Positions 47,914 through 55,906 of a stretch of 64,000 nucleotides of DNA are shown here, piece by piece. The translations under genes were made by a program, and so were the position numbers. The notes beneath the pieces are model-generated. The model ran no database searches and had not been told where the DNA came from. It saw nothing but the letters and a program-made list of their open reading frames with translations. The stretch is from JANWKQ01 sp964624635 (GTDB taxonomy: Bacteria > Bacteroidota > Bacteroidia > CAIKAF01), in contig CAZUXM010000008.1 of the NCBI GenBank assembly GCA_964624635.1, positions 1 through 64,000 on the forward strand, given 5' to 3'. The first letter of the stretch is position 1. The number at the start of each line of letters is the position of its first letter.

Positions 47914-47975
47914 GTATGCAGTAGTAGTAGGCAGTAGGCCGGATTTGCTGCCTACTGCCTATTGCTGCTGCATAC
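47914..47975. repeat. Intergenic imperfect palindrome
   Basis: Arms of 25 bases at 47914-47938 and 47951-47975 pair with about four mismatches (GTATGCAGTAGTAGTAGGC opposite GCCTATTGCTGCTGCATAC). It lies between divergent genes, so it is not a simple terminator. Confidence 0.65.
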
Positions 47976-47988
47976 TACAGAGAAGTGG

Positions 47989-48017
47989 TTTGTAATTTGA
48001 TATAATTGGTATCTTTA
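47989..48017 (+). promoter_or_regulatory. Promoter for the membrane protein/cytochrome c pair
   Basis: TTTG (47989-47992) and TATCTTTA (48010-48017) are 17 bases apart, one base off the TAnnTTTG consensus, 22 bases before the ATG at 48040. Confidence 0.45.
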
Positions 48018-48039
48018 CACCCATAATATATACAAGCAT

Positions 48040-48477
48040 ATGGAACATATACACTCATCATTACGATACCTGATATTGGTATTTTTGGTAGCTTCTATTT
48101 TAATTTCATTAGCTAAATGGAGAGGTAACAAACCTTTTACCAAAGGTGATAAAATGACCTATTTAATGGCTTTGATATTTACTCATCTTCAATTGGTAGT
48201 AGGTTTAATATTATTTGTAACCAAAGATTACACTAAACTATTTAGTGATATGGGAACAACAATGAAAACGCCTGCTTTGAGATTTATTTTGGTTGAACAT
48301 ACTTTTCTAATGTTGATTGCCATTATATTCATTACCATTGGTTATTCAACAGCTAAGAGAGCTGCAACAGATGTTCTTAAACATAAAAAGACTTTTATAT
48401 TTTATTTAATTGGTTTTATTCTTATTATGGTATCTATACCATGGCCATTTAGAATGGCAGGTTACGGTTGGTTTTAA
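48040..48477 (+). CDS. Four-helix membrane protein, cytochrome b-like (paralogue)
   Basis: The 145-residue protein has four helices. His residues at MEHIHSSLRY, FTHLQLVVGLIL and LVEHTFLMLIAI match the paralogue at 16016-16480, as does the ending MVSIPWPF. The next gene, 4 bases after its stop, encodes a monoheme cytochrome c, which supports a redox role. Heme binding is inferred, not shown. Confidence 0.75.
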   Translation: MEHIHSSLRYLILVFLVASILISLAKWRGNKPFTKGDKMTYLMALIFTHLQLVVGLILFVTKDYTKLFSDMGTTMKTPALRFILVEHTFLMLIAIIFITIGYSTAKRAATDVLKHKKTFIFYLIGFILIMVSIPWPFRMAGYGWF

Positions 48478-48481
48478 GCAT

Positions 48482-48847
48482 ATGAAAAACAGATTGATTA
48501 TTTTTTTATTAGTAGGAATAATATCCTTATTAGTAGCTTGTAGCAATGGAGAAAAATCTCCGTTTGACAAAAAACCATCTAATAACACTGAAACAAAATC
48601 GGGGTCCGATCAAAACAAAAAAGTATATTCAGGAGAGGAATTATACACACAAAAGTGTACCGCTTGTCACGGGGGTGATGGGAATTTAGGGGTGGGGGGC
48701 GCTAAAAAAATATCTGCTTCTACCTTAACCCAACAAGAAAGAGAAGAGTTGATTTCGAATGGAAAAAAAACCATGCCGGCATTTAAAACCCAATTATCTC
48801 AGGAAGAAATTAAAGCGGTAGCAGAATATACGTTTACGTTGAAATAA
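48482..48847 (+). CDS. Monoheme cytochrome c lipoprotein
   Basis: The ATG at 48482 is chosen because it gives a lipoprotein signal (LLVGIISLLVAC, Cys20). The heme site is KCTACHGGDG (Cys59, Cys62, His63) and the likely Met ligand is in GKKTMPAFK. The 121-residue length fits a class I cytochrome c domain after a Ser/Asn/Lys-rich linker. It would transfer electrons at the periplasmic face of a membrane, perhaps with the membrane protein encoded just upstream. Confidence 0.92.
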   Translation: MKNRLIIFLLVGIISLLVACSNGEKSPFDKKPSNNTETKSGSDQNKKVYSGEELYTQKCTACHGGDGNLGVGGAKKISASTLTQQEREELISNGKKTMPAFKTQLSQEEIKAVAEYTFTLK

Positions 48848-48851
48848 GAAA

Positions 48852-48940
48852 TAGCCACAGAGATCACAGAGAAAAAAAATCACAGAGGGCTCAGCGTTTT
48901 CCTCCGCGTCCTCTGTGTATACCTCATATCCTCTGTGGTT
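48852..48940. repeat. Intergenic inverted repeat of the CACAGAG type
   Basis: Boxes GCCACAGAGATCACAGAG and ATCACAGAGGGC on the left are inverted on the right as CCTCTGTG and ATATCCTCTGTGGTT, with a small central hairpin. Such CACAGAG repeats occur between genes in many bacteria. It lies just before hflX. Confidence 0.6.
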
Positions 48941-48948
48941 AAAATCAT

Positions 48949-48956
48949 TACCTTTG
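48949..48956 (+). promoter_or_regulatory. -7 box for hflX
   Basis: TACCTTTG lies 10 bases before the ATG at 48967 and fits TAnnTTTG; the leader would be very short. Confidence 0.45.
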
Positions 48957-48966
48957 TACCCTAAAT

Positions 48967-50184
48967 ATGATCGAAAAGAACAAAAAATTAGAGGTTAAAG
49001 AATTACGAGCTGTATTGGTAGGAATCATCTATCAACATCAAACAGAAGAAAAGCTGGAAGAATACCTGGATGAATTGGCGTTTTTAGCCGAAACAGCCGG
49101 TATCAGATCAGTGAAACGATATTCTCAAAAATTAGATAAACCATTGCCGGGAACTTTTATTGGTTCAGGAAAATTAACGGAGATTGAAGAGTGGGTTAGA
49201 GAGCATGAAATTGAATTGGTCATATTTGATGACGAATTATCCCCATCACAATTACGTAACATCGATCGTATTTTTAATCCTGATCAAAACAATAAAAAAG
49301 TGTTGATTCTGGATAGAACCAATCTTATCCTCGACATATTTGCTCAACGTGCAAGAACTGCCCATGCAAAAACTCAGGTAGATTTAGCCTATTATCAATA
49401 TATGTTACCGCGTTTAAAAGGAATGTGGACCCACCTCGAACGGCAACGAGGAGGTACCGGTACCCGTGGCGGTAGTGGAGAAAAAGAAATTGAAACAGAT
49501 GGTCGTATTGTTCGTGAAAAGATATCGCTTTTAAAAACCAAATTAAAAGAGATAGATAAACAAATGATTACCCAAAGGAAGAACAGAGGGGAGTTTGTTA
49601 GAGTCGCATTGGTAGGATATACGAATGTGGGTAAATCCACCATCATGAACATTATTAGTAAAAGTGAAGTTTTTGCTGAAAATAAATTGTTTGCTACGCT
49701 TGATACTACTGTACGTAAAGTAGTGATTCATAATTTGCCTTTTTTATTATCAGATACGGTAGGTTTTATTAGAAAACTTCCTACCCAATTGGTTGAATCT
49801 TTTAAATCAACTTTAGATGAAGTACGGGAATCGGATTTATTATTACATGTAATTGATATTTCGCATCCGCAATTTGAAGAACAATACCATGTAGTAAATA
49901 AAACCCTGGCAGAAATTGGTGCTGCGGATAAACCCACTATTACCGTATTTAATAAAATTGATAATTATAAAAATCCAGAGATAGATGAGTTTGACCTTAC
50001 AGGCAAACAACAACGCATGACCTTGGAAGAATTGGAAAATAGTTGGATGAGTACCTTGAATAATGATTGTATTTTTATTTCGGCAGGTGAAAAAATAAAT
50101 ATCAGTGAATTCAGAGATAAATTATACGATAGGATAGCCACCATTCATAAAGAAAGGTATCCTTACAATCATTTTTTATATTGA
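48967..50184 (+). CDS. hflX: GTPase HflX
   Basis: The 405-residue GTPase has the N-terminal HflX domain (GTFIGSGKLTEIEEWV, DDELSPSQLRNID, ILDRTNLILDIFAQRA). The RGGTGTRGGSGEKEIETDGR segment is typical of the family. The G domain shows GYTNVGKST (G1), DTVGFIRKLP (G3) and NKID (G4). HflX splits or rescues stalled ribosomes. Its stop is directly followed by the end of the small convergent membrane-protein gene. Confidence 0.96.
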   Translation: MIEKNKKLEVKELRAVLVGIIYQHQTEEKLEEYLDELAFLAETAGIRSVKRYSQKLDKPLPGTFIGSGKLTEIEEWVREHEIELVIFDDELSPSQLRNIDRIFNPDQNNKKVLILDRTNLILDIFAQRARTAHAKTQVDLAYYQYMLPRLKGMWTHLERQRGGTGTRGGSGEKEIETDGRIVREKISLLKTKLKEIDKQMITQRKNRGEFVRVALVGYTNVGKSTIMNIISKSEVFAENKLFATLDTTVRKVVIHNLPFLLSDTVGFIRKLPTQLVESFKSTLDEVRESDLLLHVIDISHPQFEEQYHVVNKTLAEIGAADKPTITVFNKIDNYKNPEIDEFDLTGKQQRMTLEELENSWMSTLNNDCIFISAGEKINISEFRDKLYDRIATIHKERYPYNHFLY

Positions 50185-50355
50185 TTAATACCTTTTGTGT
50201 TTTTGTACGGCAACAGCTATGCCTGCAACCATTACAACTAATACAATTCCACAAATAGCAGGAATTAGAATAGTAGAGTCTAAAAAGGTAATATTTTGCT
50301 CAGCATTGGTATTTGCCTGCAACGGAATAAGTGTAATGAGTTTTAGATGGCTCAT
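50185..50355 (-). CDS. 56-residue single-span membrane protein
   Basis: From ATG 50353-50355 the minus strand encodes MSHLKLITLIPLQANTNAE, a short polar stretch, one long hydrophobic helix (LIPAICGIVLVVMVAGIAVA) and a basic tail VQKHKRY, ending at TAA 50185-50187. The layout is sensible for a small membrane protein and it ends exactly where hflX ends. No family is recognised. The plus-strand ORF over the same bases lacks such features. Confidence 0.6.
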   Translation of the reverse strand: MSHLKLITLIPLQANTNAEQNITFLDSTILIPAICGIVLVVMVAGIAVAVQKHKRY

Positions 50356-50476
50356 AACGCATAAGTTTTTGGTATATCAAATATAATTAAAAACTTTATT
50401 ATTTTCGTATTACCACTCAAAATCGAACCTGTAGCAGGCACTTAACCAAAGCCAAAGTTTCTCACTCCTTCGCCTC

Positions 50477-50545
50477 ACCATTGCGTATTAGCTTGATTTT
50501 TATAGTATCGTCTTTTTAAAATTTACCCAAGACCCATGTAGGCAT
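50477..50545 (-). pseudogene. Decayed fragment of the M28 peptidase PDZ tail
   Basis: The stretch is clearly similar to 58690-58760, the end of the M28 peptidase gene. It translates as LGKF-stop-KDDTIKIKLIRNGEAKE, against LGKFKKGETVKITLLRNGTEK in the intact gene. An in-frame TAA replaces a Lys codon, and an upstream AYMG is in another frame. Only about 70 bases remain. Confidence 0.7.
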
Positions 50546-50677
50546 ACATGCCTTTTGATTCATAAAAGTGATTTTTGGGGAATAAACTCATCTTTCATTT
50601 TATATTTTAACAGGTAATAGACAGTGTCTTTAAATAGTTGGGGTTTTAATATTAATTTAAAAGAGTGATAGTTACAG

Positions 50678-50707
50678 TTGGTAGCAAAGTTCTTACTTTT
50701 ATATTTG
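50678..50707 (+). promoter_or_regulatory. Promoter of the response-regulator gene
   Basis: TTG (50678-50680) and TATATTTG (50700-50707) are separated by exactly 19 bases, the consensus Bacteroidota arrangement. The ATG is 22 bases downstream at 50729. Confidence 0.75.
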
Positions 50708-50728
50708 CCAGCCATTTCTATATACCAT

Positions 50729-51436
50729 ATGTCAACCGCCACTAACCCTAAAAAAGCACGTTTATTAAATATCACTACATCTTCTGTGAAAGTGCTCATA
50801 GCAGATGATCATACTATTTTTCGTCATGGGCTTAAAACCTATTTAAACAGTTATCCATTTATTAAGTATAGAGGTGAGGCCTCCAATGGTAAAGAGTTGA
50901 TTAAGTTAATTGAGATGGAAATGCCTGACCTGATATTTATGGATCTGCATATGCCGGGTGGACATGGAGCAGAAACAACCGCTGACATTTTGAAAGAATA
51001 TCCATCTATTAAAATTGTGATTCTTAGTTTTTATGATGATGCACTTACCGTAGAGAGGATGATGAAAATGGGGGCTTCGGCCTATCTTACCAAAATCATT
51101 TCTTTTGAATTGTTAGATGATATGTTCGAGAAAGTGCTAACGGGGCAACCGTATATATCACCTGATGCTGCTAATAATGTTGCCATGCATAAAGTCATTC
51201 CCAACCCGTCAGCGGCATCTGTTGAACAAACCAAGTGGTTTGAAAAGGAGGTAACAGTTCGTGAAAAACAAGTACTGAAACTAATCACGATGGGTTTATC
51301 GTTAAAAGAAATTGGGAATGAACTAGGGTTGAGTAGCCGAACTGCCGAATCACACAAGAATAAATTGATGAAAAAGTTAGGCGCCAAAAACCTGGCGGAA
51401 CTTATCTCCATTGCTCATGAATATAAGCTTTTATAG
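50729..51436 (+). CDS. NarL/LuxR-type response regulator
   Basis: The ATG at 50729 is preferred over an earlier one at 50678 because the promoter lies between them. The 235-residue product has a receiver domain (KVLIADDHTIFRHGLKTYL, phospho-acceptor Asp72 in LIFMDLHMPGG, a Lys near YLTK) and a LuxR helix-turn-helix (VTVREKQVLKLITMGLSLKE, LSSRTAESHKNKLMKKLG). No sensor kinase gene is adjacent. Possible binding sites with TCCGTAAAAA lie downstream and before the lipase gene. Confidence 0.93.
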   Translation: MSTATNPKKARLLNITTSSVKVLIADDHTIFRHGLKTYLNSYPFIKYRGEASNGKELIKLIEMEMPDLIFMDLHMPGGHGAETTADILKEYPSIKIVILSFYDDALTVERMMKMGASAYLTKIISFELLDDMFEKVLTGQPYISPDAANNVAMHKVIPNPSAASVEQTKWFEKEVTVREKQVLKLITMGLSLKEIGNELGLSSRTAESHKNKLMKKLGAKNLAELISIAHEYKLL

Positions 51437-51507
51437 ACATTTAGGTTCCATGTAAAAAGCCTACTAAGCCCTACTTCCTCAAGCTTCTACCCAATCTTAG
51501 GTAGAAC

Positions 51508-51635
51508 CATCCGTAAAAACACGGATGCAAATTGTATAAAACCCTCTTGTTATACAATTTACAAAACTTCATTTTTACAGTAACCAATTTACATCAAATA
51601 AAACGAATGCTTGTGGGTGTAAGCCTGCAAGCATT
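51508..51635. promoter_or_regulatory. Three small inverted repeats after the response-regulator gene
   Basis: CATCCGT and ACGGATG (51508-51514, 51521-51527), AAATTGTATAA and TTATACAATTT (51529-51539, 51550-51560), and AATGCTTG and CAAGCATT (51606-51613, 51628-51635) are perfect pairs. None has a T-run like a terminator. The first contains TCCGTAAAAA, shared with 55823-55832. Confidence 0.5.
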
Positions 51636-51667
51636 TTGTAACTACCAACCAACCTAAACTGATCAAC

Positions 51668-51922
51668 ATGAAAACAGGTCTTGTTTTTATTCTGTTGTTT
51701 ACCGGAATATTTTTCCAACAAACAAACCTCTCAAATACTTCTGATGTAATACCCACTATACAAAGTAAAGAGACGGTGTATATCTGTAATAGTAAAGGAG
51801 CTACTAAATACCATGCAGAAGAAAATTGCAGGGGGCTCAATAATTGTAAAGCAGAAATTTTAAGTGTAGATAAAAAAGAAGCGATTAAGTTGGGAAGAGA
51901 GGAATGTGGATGGTGTTATTGA
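51668..51922 (+). CDS. Small secreted Cys-rich protein
   Basis: The 84-residue protein has a signal peptide (MKTGLVFILLFTGIFFQQ). The mature part carries YICNSKGATKYHAEENCRGL, NNCKAEILSV and GREECGWCY, five Cys and a His in a C/H pattern that could bind a metal. From memory this motif appears in several small Bacteroidota proteins and at the end of some nuclease-like proteins. It is followed 19 bases later by an unknown membrane protein gene. Confidence 0.75.
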   Translation: MKTGLVFILLFTGIFFQQTNLSNTSDVIPTIQSKETVYICNSKGATKYHAEENCRGLNNCKAEILSVDKKEAIKLGREECGWCY

Positions 51923-51941
51923 GGATAAAGTATGATATTTT

Positions 51942-52781
51942 ATGGAAGACGAAGAAAAAACTATAGCTGATAAAAAAGCCGAATATAAAAAAGCCCAACA
52001 AAAAAGAATGTCTCTTTATATAGTTGGTGGAACAGATATCAATGGCTATCATATTACCAAAATTTTTGCAAGAGGTGATGAATATGTCATCTATGAAATT
52101 GAAACCAGTGATTTGGTTGAAAGTATTAAAGTTTATATAGATAATATAACAGAACTTGATGACTCAGGAGTTGTAAAACGCTACAATTCAATAAGAGTAA
52201 AATTTGTTGAAATTAAAGGGCTATTGTATAAGGTTGTTGATAAATCGACTATAAAAACAGTCATTGCCCAAATACTTGCACATGGATTAATAGAAAAGCC
52301 AGAAGAAGCCAATACTCAATTTGATAAATTAAAAAGTGCAATAAGTATTGAATATAATGAGCAATTTGCAAATCGATTACGGCTTTTATTTAGTTCTTTA
52401 ATGGTGACCCTTATTTTTATAACCATTGCGGTCTTGATATACTATCACAATTGTTTTAGGGACTATATCCACATTAGAAACTTAATCTTTGTTTCAACAG
52501 CAGGGAGTATTGGTGGTTTCTTTTCTTTGTCATACAGTCTCAAGAAAGTTGTATGTGACAAGGATGTAAATAAATATTTATATATAGTTTATGGAGCAGA
52601 AAGGATAGTAATTGCAATTTTAGCATCAACTATCATTTATTTCGCTATTAAATCTAATGTAGTTTTTGCTACTTGTAATGATATGGATAACCCCTTGATT
52701 GGTTATATTTTATTTTCTTTTCTTGCAGGTTTTAGCGAAACATTAGTGCCTAGTTTAATGACAAAGTTAGAGAAGGAATAA
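51942..52781 (+). CDS. Unknown membrane protein with N-terminal soluble domain
   Basis: The 279-residue protein starts with a charged helix (EDEEKTIADKKAEYKKAQQK), a soluble region of about 110 residues, and four predicted membrane helices from about residue 150 (SSLMVTLIFITIAVLIYY, FVSTAGSIGGFFSLSYS, IVIAILASTIIYFAI, GYILFSFLAGFSETLVPSL). No family is recognised. Its base composition is more AT-rich than the core genes. The next gene starts 17 bases on. Confidence 0.7.
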   Translation: MEDEEKTIADKKAEYKKAQQKRMSLYIVGGTDINGYHITKIFARGDEYVIYEIETSDLVESIKVYIDNITELDDSGVVKRYNSIRVKFVEIKGLLYKVVDKSTIKTVIAQILAHGLIEKPEEANTQFDKLKSAISIEYNEQFANRLRLLFSSLMVTLIFITIAVLIYYHNCFRDYIHIRNLIFVSTAGSIGGFFSLSYSLKKVVCDKDVNKYLYIVYGAERIVIAILASTIIYFAIKSNVVFATCNDMDNPLIGYILFSFLAGFSETLVPSLMTKLEKE

Positions 52782-52798
52782 AAGACGGAATTTTAAAA

Positions 52799-53694
52799 AT
52801 GAACGACCATTATAATCAATTAGAACTGCATTATTATTTTTCAGATAATTCACACGGCTTTGATGCAGTTGTAAGAAATGAATGTGAAAAGGAATTATTG
52901 AATTTATTTGAGGAAGCAAGTCAAGATTTACAAATAAAAATTCTTGTTGATGCAAAACCACCACAAAATGGAGGGTTTGTTGAAGTTTGGGAATTTATTG
53001 GAGAAAACANNNNNNNNNNNNNNNNNNNNNNNTTACACTTTTGGTGTCAGTATTGACACTAATAATGTCAAGAGTTCCTGTTCAAAATAGAAAGCTAACA
53101 AAATTGCAAATAGAAAATTTAGAATTAGACAATCAAATTAAGCGAGAAGAATTAAAGAAACTTGGGATTCATAACATTGAAAATATTGACGAAAATATAC
53201 TAAAAAGAATTATTGCTTTTCTTGTTAAGAATTATAAAATTATTTGGAGACGCTCAAATTTTTTCAAAAAAATTACACTTTACAAAAGAATAAATAAGAT
53301 TTCTATAAACAAATTGTTTAATTTATATTCTTTATCAGACCCAACTGTATTACAGCTTGGTGATTTTGAACAATTTATTTTGTTTGATGAAAATATTCCA
53401 GATATTACTGGACAAGCTGAAGAAATTGACTTAATATCTTCAGCTTTAAAACAAGGGCGGTTTAAATGGAAAGGGTTTCTTAAAGGGCAAATTATTGACT
53501 TTGAAATGCAGGATGAAAGTTTTAAACGGCATGTATTTCAGGGGGACATTACACATAATAATAAAGTGAAACTAAAAGTAATATTAAATCATTCAAGGAA
53601 AATTGATGACTCAGGCAGAATAAAAATTATGCGTTATTATGTAACTGAAGTTAAAAGTTATTCGATAAATGGTATTGATCAGGTCATTGATTAG
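52799..53694 (+). CDS. Unknown protein with internal membrane segment (spans assembly gap)
   Basis: The first 70 residues (MNDHYNQLELHYYFSDNSHG, EKELLNLFEEASQDLQIKIL, FVEVWEFIGEN) run into a 23-N gap. The frame after the gap continues with TLLVSVLTLIMSRVPV, a membrane helix, then a coiled coil (LTKLQIENLELDNQIKREEL) and a soluble C-terminal domain. Both halves form one gene with a shift caused by the gap. No family is named; its role may be tied to the adjacent membrane genes. Confidence 0.68.
53010..53032. other. Assembly gap (23 N) inside an unknown gene
   Basis: A run of 23 N separates two reading frames of the gene at 52799-53694. Confidence 0.95.
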
Positions 53695-53787
53695 AGTATA
53701 TAGACTTTTATGCTATTCATTTTGTCAAAAAAATGAAATCTACTACTATACTAATCCACATTTTTTATAAGTAACTAAAATATAACT

Positions 53788-54561
53788 ATGCTGAAAAATA
53801 TTAAAAGATTCATAAGAATACTATTACTAGGGCAGAAGCATTCTCAACCAATAAACAGGCTGCGACCTGCATTTCAAAACCAATGGTTAAATGTTAAACG
53901 TATTTGGACGAATGAATACTATAATGACTTTGGTTTAGAACGTATCATTCGATTGATACTAGCACTATCTCTATTTGCTTTTCCTGGACTCTATCTCAGA
54001 GCTTTCTTTGGTAAATTTGGGCTTCTTGGAAGAAAGTTAGGAGTCGAACTTTACGTTTTGCTAAAACTAATATTGCCAATTTTATTTTTTAAGCTAGACT
54101 TCACAGCCTATTTAGCTGTAGCTATATTTTCAGGTATTATGGCTGTCGAAACAATTTTGTATTTAGCGTCTTTGATTTTTTTATCTAACGAGTTTGCAAA
54201 ACCAATTTCTTATAGACGTTCATTGACAACACTGTTTATTAATTACATTGAAGTTTGCCTTAATTATGCGATTATTTATTCTTATTGCAACTTGACAATT
54301 CCAAATTTCTTTAAAGAAAAACTTACAACCGACATTCAAACTGTTTACTTCAGCTTTGTAACTTCGGCTACAGTAGGGTACGGTGACATAGTTACGATAA
54401 ATGCCTTTGGGCAATATTTGGTAATTTCTCAAATAATTCTGTTTCTTGTTTTTGTTGCTTTATTCATAAACTTCTTTGCTTCAAAAGTTCAAGATCCTAC
54501 ATACTATAATGCGAAACCGACGTATAGTGACAAATGGCAAAAACCCCAAAAACAGTTGTAG
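53788..54561 (+). CDS. Potassium-channel-type ion channel (Ion_trans_2)
   Basis: The 257-residue protein has about six hydrophobic segments and ends with a pore module: YFSFVTSATVGYGDIVTINA with the selectivity filter TVGYGD at residues 195-200, then a final helix (YLVISQIILFLVFVALFINF). The filter is that of K+ channels. There is no RCK or cyclic-nucleotide domain, only a short tail. It is flanked by an unknown membrane gene and a convergent SPFH gene. Confidence 0.88.
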   Translation: MLKNIKRFIRILLLGQKHSQPINRLRPAFQNQWLNVKRIWTNEYYNDFGLERIIRLILALSLFAFPGLYLRAFFGKFGLLGRKLGVELYVLLKLILPILFFKLDFTAYLAVAIFSGIMAVETILYLASLIFLSNEFAKPISYRRSLTTLFINYIEVCLNYAIIYSYCNLTIPNFFKEKLTTDIQTVYFSFVTSATVGYGDIVTINAFGQYLVISQIILFLVFVALFINFFASKVQDPTYYNAKPTYSDKWQKPQKQL

Positions 54562-54637
54562 GTAAGAAAAACGCCGCACAACACAAAGAATGACTATTTT
54601 CTTATAAAAATTGCTGCCAGGTGGTTAGTGAGAAAGC

Positions 54638-55675
54638 TTAACTTGGTTTATTATCATTGCCCAATTTGGCAAATGAGGTAATCATTTTAAATACATCAGA
54701 CATTCCTCCTCCAAATAAGTTTAAATCGGCATTATTATTTCTCCATATATTGGCCAAAGTATCTATTTGAAAAATTACAACGGGCTCTGGAATATTTAAT
54801 TTCTCAGCAATAATTTTATACCCCTCTGCTTTAGCGTATTGGAATGCCTTATGCACTTCAGCTTGTGCTAACCCATCATAAAATATTTTTTGAGCATTAT
54901 TCTTATTAATCTCAATATTAATCTGAGATATTGGAACATTTCTTAATGCTTCATTTATTGATCCTCCTAGGTCGATATTTTGCAATAGAACTGTTATGAC
55001 CTCTATCCCCCATGTTTGAGTTAAATCAGTTACTGCCAATTTGAGCTTTGAATTTATCTCTGGTATTCTATTTAAATTTTTGCCCACTGTATCTTTAGCA
55101 CATTCAACTTGAGTAGTTGTAATAACAATATCTTTTATTTGCCGACGTAATTGGTCTTTATTTCCTATTGTTGAAACGAATGCTTTAAGGTCAACTATTT
55201 TATATCTACAAACAATACTAACAGTTGTAGTTAAACGATTGTCCAAAGGATCATTGCTTAGGGTTTTTGATGCTCCATGAGTTATGAGTATTGGTGGTGT
55301 GGGTGAATTAGTGTGTTTTTCATTTTCTGGAAATTGCTCTTCAATATCTAACTTTGTCTCACGTTGCAAAGACCAAATATTAGGAGCAGGAAGCCAAATA
55401 AATCCAGATTCAACCTGACACATTGGTTTGCCAAATTGGAGAATAAGCCCGACCTCATTTGGCCCCAACTCACTAAACCCTCTTGCGCCTATCCACATAT
55501 AGAGAATTAATATTAGGAAAAATACAACACGCAAAAGCCATACAATCCATAGCGGACTGTTATCAAAAAGGCTAGGGTTTTTTCTGCAAATAGGAAGAAA
55601 TACGACTAATAGCAGAAAAACTATTATTGAATAGCATATTAGAGCTGTTTTATGATAGGATGCTTTATCTTTCAT
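54638..55675 (-). CDS. SPFH/band 7 (stomatin/prohibitin-like) membrane protein
   Basis: The 345-residue protein has two N-terminal membrane helices and the SPFH domain (SELGPNEVGLILQFGKPMCQ, then TTTVSIVCRYKIVDLKAFVS, GIEVITVLLQNIDLGGSINE). An Ala/Glu-rich coiled coil follows (AQAEVHKAFQYAKAEGYKII). SPFH proteins form large membrane assemblies that recruit proteases or modulate channels. It converges on the K+ channel gene. Confidence 0.85.
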   Translation of the reverse strand: MKDKASYHKTALICYSIIVFLLLVVFLPICRKNPSLFDNSPLWIVWLLRVVFFLILILYMWIGARGFSELGPNEVGLILQFGKPMCQVESGFIWLPAPNIWSLQRETKLDIEEQFPENEKHTNSPTPPILITHGASKTLSNDPLDNRLTTTVSIVCRYKIVDLKAFVSTIGNKDQLRRQIKDIVITTTQVECAKDTVGKNLNRIPEINSKLKLAVTDLTQTWGIEVITVLLQNIDLGGSINEALRNVPISQINIEINKNNAQKIFYDGLAQAEVHKAFQYAKAEGYKIIAEKLNIPEPVVIFQIDTLANIWRNNNADLNLFGGGMSDVFKMITSFAKLGNDNKPS

Positions 55676-55807
55676 TAGGATGCTTTATATAAATTCAATA
55701 TTACAATTTTTTTCGCGTTTACTTTATTCTTTTTTGTACTATATCATAGTATTGTTCAAATTATTGGATTTATGTATAGTTTATTATATTAAGCTTTCCC
55801 CTCCGTT

Positions 55808-55832
55808 TTTTTACGGATACCTTCCGTAAAAA
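55808..55832. promoter_or_regulatory. Perfect inverted repeat upstream of the lipase gene
   Basis: TTTTTACGGA (55808-55817) and TCCGTAAAAA (55823-55832) pair fully around TACCT. The half TCCGTAAAAA also occurs at 51510-51519. It lies about 75 bases before the lipase ATG, a place suited to a dimeric regulator. Confidence 0.5.
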
Positions 55833-55906
55833 TCCGTTTGTTATTGGTGGGAGAATAATGAACATTTATACAATACTAATTATTCACCTTTAACCACCGG
55901 GTTTAT

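Noticed and set aside
50195..50386. Plus-strand ORF of 63 codons after hflX
   Set aside because: The minus strand over the same bases encodes a more credible 56-residue membrane protein; the plus frame has no signal, helix layout or ribosome site.
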